A DNA stretch of 64,000 bases from Verrucomicrobiaceae bacterium (lineage in GTDB: Bacteria > Verrucomicrobiota > Verrucomicrobiia > Verrucomicrobiales > Akkermansiaceae), in NCBI GenBank assembly GCA_027491155.1, contig JAIXWR010000009.1, forward strand, positions 62,001-126,000. Reading direction: 5' to 3'. Shown piece after piece: positions 54,031 to 61,472 of this stretch. Each line of letters opens with the position of its first letter. Positions within the stretch are counted from its first letter, which is position 1. The notes beneath the pieces were generated by a model. That model was given only the letters and a program-made list of their open reading frames with translations, was not told the origin of the DNA and did no database searches. A program made the translations under genes and the position numbers.

Positions 54031-56106
54031 TCACTTCGAATCCAAAGCCACCTCACCCCGCCACGTCGCCGGGTCGAAAGGAGCCGCACCGGCAGCGGCG
54101 ATGGCATCGAGGAAAAGCCGCGACGCCGGGTCTTCCGGCAGCCGGTCGTGCAGTTTGAGCGAACGGCCGAAACAGTCGGCGGCGCCCCACAGGTCGCCGC
54201 CTTGAAATGCAACGAGACCTTCCTGATAGATGCGCAGGTAGTCCTCGCTCCGCTCACGCACCGCACCCGCCGGGTCGTCACGGCGGCCCAGGATCTCGAA
54301 GACCTCGATCCCCTGCGTCTTGCCCTTCAGCACGAAACTGCCCATCCGCCGCGAAAGATAGCGGTCCGAACCTTCGCAGCGGTCGAGCACGGCGCGGGTC
54401 ACCAGGATCGAGGTGCCGAGCATCTTGTTCAGCCCTTCCAGCCGCGCCGCCGTGTTCACGCTGTCGCCGACCACCGTGTAGTCGAAGCGGCGACTGCTGC
54501 CGAGATTGCCGGCGAGGACCAGGCCGTGGTTGATGCCGACGCGGGTCTCCAGCACTTGTTCGATGTTCCCGTTGTCGGTCTCCAGCGTCACCGGGGCGCG
54601 GGCCGCGACCTGCATCTGGATCGCCGCGTCGATCGCCCGGCCCGCCTTGCGGTCGGTCTTCAGCGGAGCACCCCAGGTGGCGAGCACGGCATCGCCGATG
54701 TATTTGATGATGGTTCCGTTGTTGTTGAGGATGCCTTCGGTCGCCGACTCGAAATAGGCGATCAGCGCCTTCGCCAGCGCCTGCGGCGGCAGGCCTTCCG
54801 ACATCGAGGTGAAGCCGGCGAGATCGCTGAACATCACGGTCACCTCGATCTCCTTGCCGCCGGGCTCGAGGCTCAGGTCGTCCTCGTCGATCTGCCGCGC
54901 CTGCTCGTCGGACATGTAGGACTTGAAGGCACGCCGCAGCTTCCAGCGGGCGGAGTATTCGATCCGGTAGTGCGCGCCGAGCGCCAACACCGCGATCAGC
55001 GGCATCTGCGCGAAGGCGGGAATCGTCCACGGGAAATTGAAGCCGGCGCTTTGCTGCGAGAGAATGCCGGCAAGCGCGACGGCCCCGCCGAGCACGGCGC
55101 AGAGCAGGATGCCGCGCAAGGGCGGCAACAGGCAGGCGGCAAAGGCAAAGACAAAGGCCGCAAGCGCGATCCCGGCGAATTCGATCCCCTGCCCCGCCCG
55201 GATGATGCGCCGGCTCTCTAACAGCGATGAGATCAGCGTCGCCTGGATCTCCATTCCGGGAGTGAATTGCTGTGACTTGTTGCCGTCGGCATCCTCGATC
55301 GGGAAGGGCAAGTAGGGCGTGGGATAGACATCCTTCCCAGCGTCCGAAAGGCCGGTGTTCGGACGGGCCCCGACAATGACGATCTTGTCCAGGAAACCGC
55401 CCTTCGTTCCTTCCCGGCCTTGAAGGACGCTGGAATAGGAATGGCCCGGGATAGTCCCCGCCGGACCGTAGTAGTTGATCCATTGCTCCCCGTCGTAGGT
55501 GTTCGGCCCTTCGCCGGTGGCGCGCTGACGAACGAACTCGCTCAAGCTCGGTTTTTCGCCGAAATCCGTCGGAATCCAGTGGCGGACACGGCGGACCACG
55601 CCGTCCGGATCGATCCCCACCTCGGTCAGGCCCCAGCCGACGGCCGCCCGTCGCAGCGCCGGGGCCGCGAGCAAGAGGCTGGTCCGTTGATCGGCCTCGC
55701 TCTCGGTGCGAACCAGTTCGGCGGCCAGAACCACGTTGCCATGCTTCCGCATCGCGGCAGCGAAGGCTTCGTCCTGCTCGGGGTTATCTTCCAGAAACAA
55801 AATGTCAAAGACAATGACCCGCGCGCCTTCCCTTGTCAGCTTCTCGACGAGCTGCGCGTGCAGCCGCCGGTCCCAGGGCTCGGAAAGGGGCTGGTCGAGA
55901 TCCGTGTGCGAGGCCTCGTCGAGATAAACCAGCACCACATCTCCCGGCGGTACCTGTTTGGCTAACAGGAAGGGCAAGTCGTAGCTAGCAAACCGCAGGC
56001 CTTGCGCCCTTTGCAGGAGCAGCAGTCCTAACAAGAGCCCGGCCAGTCCGATGACGAGCGCGGCGGCGAGCCGTTTCCGGCGCTTGGTCCAGCGGGTCTT
56101 GCTCAC
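54031..56106 (-). CDS. CHASE2-domain class III adenylate cyclase
   Basis: This is a 691-residue membrane receptor cyclase. One membrane helix (about 13-31) precedes an extracytoplasmic CHASE2 domain (about 35-305); three more helices lie at about 308-380. The class III cyclase domain spans about 418-610. Metal ligands are Asp428 (VMFSDLAGFTSMSE) and Asp472 (IIKYIGDAVLATWG). Lys468 and Asp542 (RFDYTVVGDSVNTAARLE) are the pair that selects ATP over GTP, and Asn551 and Arg555 stabilise the transition state, so the product should be cAMP. The start is GTG at 56106, overlapping the stop of the upstream gene by 4 bp. The C-terminus may contain TPR-like helices. Confidence 0.93.
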   Translation of the reverse strand: MSKTRWTKRRKRLAAALVIGLAGLLLGLLLLQRAQGLRFASYDLPFLLAKQVPPGDVVLVYLDEASHTDLDQPLSEPWDRRLHAQLVEKLTREGARVIVFDILFLEDNPEQDEAFAAAMRKHGNVVLAAELVRTESEADQRTSLLLAAPALRRAAVGWGLTEVGIDPDGVVRRVRHWIPTDFGEKPSLSEFVRQRATGEGPNTYDGEQWINYYGPAGTIPGHSYSSVLQGREGTKGGFLDKIVIVGARPNTGLSDAGKDVYPTPYLPFPIEDADGNKSQQFTPGMEIQATLISSLLESRRIIRAGQGIEFAGIALAAFVFAFAACLLPPLRGILLCAVLGGAVALAGILSQQSAGFNFPWTIPAFAQMPLIAVLALGAHYRIEYSARWKLRRAFKSYMSDEQARQIDEDDLSLEPGGKEIEVTVMFSDLAGFTSMSEGLPPQALAKALIAYFESATEGILNNNGTIIKYIGDAVLATWGAPLKTDRKAGRAIDAAIQMQVAARAPVTLETDNGNIEQVLETRVGINHGLVLAGNLGSSRRFDYTVVGDSVNTAARLEGLNKMLGTSILVTRAVLDRCEGSDRYLSRRMGSFVLKGKTQGIEVFEILGRRDDPAGAVRERSEDYLRIYQEGLVAFQGGDLWGAADCFGRSLKLHDRLPEDPASRLFLDAIAAAGAAPFDPATWRGEVALDSK

Positions 56107-59100
56107 GGTCCGGTGGAGAGGCTGCGGTCATGGGTGATCTCGACCCAGGCGAAGCGCCGGGGCGAAGCGCTCCGTGGCTGGCTGTCGACCACCCGCTTGT
56201 AGCCGTTCGTCCCGTCGGCCTTGGTGAAGGTGGCGAGCGTCGCGATGTTCGTCGGCGGCAAGGTGTCCGACGCCTTTACCTCGTAGCGGATGCCGCCGGC
56301 GGTCGAGCTGACGAAGACCTCGAACTCGGCGTTCACGCTTTGCAAGGGATTCGCAGACATCCGGATCGGCACGGGGTCGGAGCCGCGATCGGGATCGCCG
56401 TTGAGCGCGTATTCGATCAAGGCGTTGCGTCCGTCCTTGTCGCGGTCGTCCTCGTCACTGCTGATCCCATTCGATTGCTTCCAGAGATCGAAGCCGGACA
56501 CCGGTTCATAGACCACGTTGCCGATCGTCAGCACCGCGCCGGGCGGAACCTGCGAGTTGAGCAGCCTGATCGATGGCGGCGTGATGTAGCCCGGCACCGC
56601 GCTGAACGACACCGTCACGCTGGCCCAACTGTTGCTGAAGCCGACACGCTGCGTCGGTGTGAGATTGGTGTAGATGGTGCCGACATTCGGCCGCACCGCC
56701 CAGCGCGCGGTCGAGAGCACCGCCGGGGTGACGATGCCGACTTGCAGCGCCCGCAGCCCGCTGCCGCCGTAGGTCACCAGCGAGAAGTTGTTGTTCAGCA
56801 CCTCGGCGTTGCCGCTCGCCGCGTCCTGCGCGTCCTGGATCATGCGGCCCACGTCGCTGTCGATCACGCGGTAAACCGCACGGTCCTGCCCGGCCAGCAG
56901 GATGGCCGCCGGGTAGTAGCCCGTCACGCCCTGCGGCTGGACGAAGAGCGCGCTGCCGCTGGCCCCGCCGTCGCCGAACAGCTCGCCGCTTTCGTAGAGC
57001 TTCGGTAGCGGACCCGCATCGATCGCGCCCAACGGCGCCGTGAACGCCTTGCCGAAGATCATCCCCCGCTGCTCGTACGGCTGGCTGCGTTGGGCGTAGC
57101 CGACCGCGTGCTTGTTCTCGGTGCCGGTCAGCCAGTTCCGCTCGGCGGTGCTTTGGAGGTAATTCGCCGAGCCCCCTTCCCAATCGCCCGCGCCGCTGAA
57201 ATAGAGCACCGCGAAGTCCGCCTCCTTCTTGTCGGCGGGCACGGTCGCCACCGGGTTCTGCACGGAGTCCGGTGCCACGATCTGCGCGTAGGCCGTCTGA
57301 TAGAGAATGCCGCGCGGCGCGATCGGCGGCGCCTGCCGCTCGCCATGCTGCTGGCGCGGGAACCACTGCGTGTCCGCCCACTGGAGGCCGGTGGAGTCGA
57401 AGAACAAGTGCGCTGCGGTCAGCACGACGCGCTCCGCGACCACGGTGCCGGTCCCGCGGCCGAGCGGCGTGCGGATCATGCCGACATACTGGTAGGGATC
57501 GCCGCCGAGGTTCGGCGATGGCACGGCGCTGAAGGTCTTGGCGAGGTCGAAGTTGTCGATCCGCTGGTAGTCGTTCCAGTTCAACGCAAGCGTCTGGCCC
57601 GGCAGGATCGTCACCAGTTGCGAGGCCGGCGTGGCGTAGCCGCTCACCGGCTTGTAGTCGATGATCAGCTCGCCCGTCGTGAGGGTCGCCTCGATCAACT
57701 CATCGAAGGCGTCGCCGTCGTCCAGCACGTTGCGCCACGTCGGCTCACCGCGCAGCCGCCAGGCGAAGCCCTGGGCGGTCTCCGGAAAACTGATGGTTCC
57801 CGTTGCCACGGGAGGAAGTGGCAGGATCAGAGTCAGGTTGGCGACGGTGTTCGCCGAGCTGATCGTCGCGAAGGTCGTCACCGTTTCTGCCGAACCGGGG
57901 AAGCCGAGGATCTCGATCTGATACGTTTGGCCGAGCACCACGTCGTCCGCGCTTTCCCCGCTGCCGTGCCAGAGGAACTCGGAGGACAAGCGCCACTTCG
58001 CCCCGGGAACGGGAAGGTTCACCGTGAGCGTGCTATTGGATCCCGGAAGCACGGCGGGCGGATCCTGTGCGAGCGCCACGGTCACGTTCACGGTGTCCGA
58101 GTTCACAATGCCTTTGTCATCCCTGACCGTCAGCGTCAGCACCGTCGTGCCCACCGGGAAGCGCGCTTGCACCGTGACACCGCTCGCGCTGCCGCCCGGC
58201 CAGCTCCACTCGCGGGAAACGATGGCGTTCTCCTGATCGCTCGATGCCGAAGCGTCGAGCGTCACCATCTCGGAGCCGGATGGCTCGGTGATGAGATAAG
58301 CCGGCGCGGGCCCGCGAACGATCGTGTCGTTCACGGCGATGTCCGCACCCGCATTTGCCAGCGGCTCGTAGTTCGCGCCGACATTGAGTGCTGCGTAGTT
58401 GCGGTAGATGTAGGCCTTGCCGGACTGCACCCCGGAGCTGTTCCGCGCCCGCGGCAAACCCACGATCAAGTCCTTGCCGTCATGAGCCACGGAATGACCG
58501 TATTCCGGATCCTCGATGATGTGAGGGTCCAGCGTTCCATTCGGCCACACGCTTCCCACCTGCTGCCAATTCCCACCCGTGAGGTGGAAGATGAAAACAT
58601 TCCCCGGGATGTAATCGGGATCCAGCCAACTCCTGCCGAAGTCGTCGGGATAGGAACCGATCGCCAGCACGCCATCGAGCAGGGCCAGGCTGTTGCCCGA
58701 CTTGGGGATCGAACCGTTGCGCGTCCAGTCGGACCCGGACCGGGTGTAGCGGAACACGATGCCATCCCGATTCGAGCCGATCAGCAACTCGTCTTGATTC
58801 ATGGCCAGCGCGATGCCGTAGTAGAGACCCTCGGTGTTCGGACCGCGGCTCTGAGGAGGCCTGGGAATATCGGCTTCGAACTTGTAACGGAAGGTCCATG
58901 ACGAAGCGATCTTCTCGTAAACAAACACCGCGCTGTTCGAAGCAAAGCCCGGCTGGGAAACGGCGAGGAAGCTCCCGTGGATGGCAACCCTCGCTCCGAA
59001 GTCATCGCCAAAGAAGGTCGGAGGATCCGGCGTGACGATCTTTTGCACCTCATTCCACATTCCGGCGCTCAGATCGAAAACGTAGATGGCTCCGGTCGTC

Positions 59101-61433
59101 GCTCCAAAAACCCCGGTTCTCGGCGCACCGATGACCAACGTATTCCCGCTGCGGGCAATCGAGTGGCCGAAGCCGGATCCTTCGGGATCACCGGGAACGA
59201 GTGTCTGCGAGACGACCCATGAACCGCCGACGTTCTTGTAAACGACCACCGCACCGGTGGATTGAAACCCCGCGCCGACGAAGGCGAATTCCCCATCGAT
59301 CAGCACCGCTTGTCCCCGCTTGTCGGACGAAGCAAAGGAATACTGGAGCCACTCGTCGTTGATGTTCTCCGCGAAGTATGTGCCGTTGCTGGTCTTGAAC
59401 GGTGCCCCGGTGAGAGAGACCCCTTCGTGGATCCCCACGGCCCACCCGTAGCGGTCGAGCGATACCCCGTCCACCGGCTCGACGATGTCCGGGGCGGGAT
59501 CGGGCTTGAGCAGATCGAAGGTGAAACTGGTGGTGCTCAGCAACCCCGCGGAGTCGATGACTTCCAGGGTGATCGGTTTGCCATCGGCATCCGGCCCGAG
59601 GGTGAGCACGCCCGATTGACCGCTGAAAGTCCCTCCCGGCCAGCGCCAGTTCCACGAAACGATGGGATGGCTCTGCGAAACGATGATCGGATTCACCCGC
59701 AATCGGATGAGCCCGTCGCCATCGGAATCCGCGACGGCCATGCTGGTCCCTGGATCGATCACCGGCGGCCTTTTGATGTTGGTGTTGAGCGTATCCCGGG
59801 AGATCGCGGCTTTGCTATCGGTCACCGTGAGCGTGATGGTGGTGACGCTCGCAGGAATCATGGCGAAAGTCTGCAGGCCAGTGGCCGTGCCGCCGGTCCA
59901 CGACCAGACCGCGGTGAGGGTTTCGTTGGCGCTGGCGTCGGAGCTCAGTCCGCCGTTGAGGAACAGCCGCACCGGATTGCCATCGAAGCTGGTGGTGGAG
60001 ATGTCCGCACCGGCGTTGGCGATGGGCTCGGCGTTGGTGGTGTCGAAGGGCGCGTTCTTATCAAGAATGCGGACGACGCCGTTCACGGAGTCCGAGAGCA
60101 CGATCTTGCCGCCGGAGAACTCGGTGCAGAGGAGCCGGTTGCCACCGAACATGCCGGTGATCGGGAGTTGGCGCTGGGTGACCGTCGCGGTGGACCAGTT
60201 CGCGGAGATGGCATCCTTCTGATAGAGGATGAAACGGCCGGATTGATCGTAGGCGACGAAGGATTGCCCGTCGTCATCCATCTCCAGGCCGAAGTAGCCG
60301 CCGAACGGGATCAAGGGCGAGATGGGCAACTTGGTTTGAACCCAGCCCGACCCGTTGAACTCGATGACGAACAGGGCGTAGGGCGACTCTCGCTGGACGA
60401 CCACCACGCCGTTGCCCACCGCGACGATGCCGCTGTAGTAGGACTGCGGGAATCCGCCGGGTTCGACGGGCGGGGCAAGCGAAACCTGATGGGTCCAGGT
60501 TCCCGTCTTCTTGAAGATCTTGAGATTGGGAACGGCCGATGAGCCGGACCCGTCGGTCACCGCGGTGGTCGTGCCGTCGGTATCGATGCCCTCGCCCCAG
60601 CGTTTGCCGGAACTGAAGCCTTCCGGCGGCAGCAGCTCGGTGTGCGTCCAGGTGTTGCCGGACCAGTCATAGACGAAGGCCCGGCCGGCGTTGTTGAAGT
60701 AGGTATCATCAAACGAGTCCGAGCTGGCGACGGCCGCCGCTTCATAGGCATTGTCCTGAATACGACGGCCGGGCGGCGGGATGGAAACGCTTTGGGAGCT
60801 GGCGACCCAATTGCCGGAAACAAAACGATGGGCGGTGAAGGCATTCCCCGAAGCGATGTTTCCACTCAGCAGCGTGTCCGCATCGATGGCCCGTATGTCG
60901 GCCACACTGGCGGTGAAGGGCGAAGGCGTCCAGCTCCCGGCGCTGAAGCGATAGACCTCCGGGACGCCCGACCCCTTCGGATCGATGACCAGCGTGTCTC
61001 CCCGCAAGCTTCCGATGACCCGCGAATCATACGGGCTGAATTCCGTGCTGATCCCCGAGTAGGTCGCCTTCTTGAAGTCGGTGAACAGCCCGGCCTGCTG
61101 GGTGAAGGCCGCGACCGTCAAGGTGTCCACGGAACTGCCACTGGTCGCATCGGTCACCGTGAGGGTGACGGTGACGGGCGAGTTCGACACCGGAAAGACG
61201 ACCTCGGGCGTGACGCCGCTGGCACTGCCGCCGGACCAGGTCCAGGCGTATGATGTGATGTTGCCATCCGGGTCGCTTGAAGCAGTGCCGTTGAGGGAAA
61301 AGGTGACAAAGCCATCGTTGTTGGTGTCGGCGATGGTCACGTCCGGCCCGGCATGGGCGACGGGGTCCGCGGCGCGGACCTCCGGGATGGCGATCGCCAT
61401 GAAGAGAAAGAGGAGGATGCCGAGGTGTTTCAT
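56103..61433 (-). CDS. Giant secreted protein with PKD, integrin-type repeats and a trypsin-like protease domain
   Basis: This is a 1776-residue exported protein. Signal peptide MKHLGILLFLFMAIAIPEVRA is followed by several PKD-type domains (SYAWTWSGGSASGVTPEV) and FG-GAP/propeller-like repeats (GFGHSIARSGNTLVIGAPRTG). A trypsin-like domain occupies about 1320-1560, with His1342 (VLTAAHLFF), Asp1406 (EADFAVLYF) and Ser1492 in GDGGASGSALF, so the triad is complete although GDSGG is replaced by GASGS. The C-terminus has an EF-like DRDKDGRNALIEYALNGDP and ends in a PRRFAWVEIT phrase like the shared terminal module. It is translationally coupled to the CHASE2 cyclase. The ATG at 61433 starts the signal peptide; the frame extends upstream to a GTG at 61472, directly after the neighbouring stop. 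Confidence 0.85.
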   Translation of the reverse strand: MKHLGILLFLFMAIAIPEVRAADPVAHAGPDVTIADTNNDGFVTFSLNGTASSDPDGNITSYAWTWSGGSASGVTPEVVFPVSNSPVTVTLTVTDATSGSSVDTLTVAAFTQQAGLFTDFKKATYSGISTEFSPYDSRVIGSLRGDTLVIDPKGSGVPEVYRFSAGSWTPSPFTASVADIRAIDADTLLSGNIASGNAFTAHRFVSGNWVASSQSVSIPPPGRRIQDNAYEAAAVASSDSFDDTYFNNAGRAFVYDWSGNTWTHTELLPPEGFSSGKRWGEGIDTDGTTTAVTDGSGSSAVPNLKIFKKTGTWTHQVSLAPPVEPGGFPQSYYSGIVAVGNGVVVVQRESPYALFVIEFNGSGWVQTKLPISPLIPFGGYFGLEMDDDGQSFVAYDQSGRFILYQKDAISANWSTATVTQRQLPITGMFGGNRLLCTEFSGGKIVLSDSVNGVVRILDKNAPFDTTNAEPIANAGADISTTSFDGNPVRLFLNGGLSSDASANETLTAVWSWTGGTATGLQTFAMIPASVTTITLTVTDSKAAISRDTLNTNIKRPPVIDPGTSMAVADSDGDGLIRLRVNPIIVSQSHPIVSWNWRWPGGTFSGQSGVLTLGPDADGKPITLEVIDSAGLLSTTSFTFDLLKPDPAPDIVEPVDGVSLDRYGWAVGIHEGVSLTGAPFKTSNGTYFAENINDEWLQYSFASSDKRGQAVLIDGEFAFVGAGFQSTGAVVVYKNVGGSWVVSQTLVPGDPEGSGFGHSIARSGNTLVIGAPRTGVFGATTGAIYVFDLSAGMWNEVQKIVTPDPPTFFGDDFGARVAIHGSFLAVSQPGFASNSAVFVYEKIASSWTFRYKFEADIPRPPQSRGPNTEGLYYGIALAMNQDELLIGSNRDGIVFRYTRSGSDWTRNGSIPKSGNSLALLDGVLAIGSYPDDFGRSWLDPDYIPGNVFIFHLTGGNWQQVGSVWPNGTLDPHIIEDPEYGHSVAHDGKDLIVGLPRARNSSGVQSGKAYIYRNYAALNVGANYEPLANAGADIAVNDTIVRGPAPAYLITEPSGSEMVTLDASASSDQENAIVSREWSWPGGSASGVTVQARFPVGTTVLTLTVRDDKGIVNSDTVNVTVALAQDPPAVLPGSNSTLTVNLPVPGAKWRLSSEFLWHGSGESADDVVLGQTYQIEILGFPGSAETVTTFATISSANTVANLTLILPLPPVATGTISFPETAQGFAWRLRGEPTWRNVLDDGDAFDELIEATLTTGELIIDYKPVSGYATPASQLVTILPGQTLALNWNDYQRIDNFDLAKTFSAVPSPNLGGDPYQYVGMIRTPLGRGTGTVVAERVVLTAAHLFFDSTGLQWADTQWFPRQQHGERQAPPIAPRGILYQTAYAQIVAPDSVQNPVATVPADKKEADFAVLYFSGAGDWEGGSANYLQSTAERNWLTGTENKHAVGYAQRSQPYEQRGMIFGKAFTAPLGAIDAGPLPKLYESGELFGDGGASGSALFVQPQGVTGYYPAAILLAGQDRAVYRVIDSDVGRMIQDAQDAASGNAEVLNNNFSLVTYGGSGLRALQVGIVTPAVLSTARWAVRPNVGTIYTNLTPTQRVGFSNSWASVTVSFSAVPGYITPPSIRLLNSQVPPGAVLTIGNVVYEPVSGFDLWKQSNGISSDEDDRDKDGRNALIEYALNGDPDRGSDPVPIRMSANPLQSVNAEFEVFVSSTAGGIRYEVKASDTLPPTNIATLATFTKADGTNGYKRVVDSQPRSASPRRFAWVEITHDRSLSTGP

Positions 61434-61472
61434 GGTGCGGCGTGGGTAAGAATGGGTTTCGAAACGGGTCAC

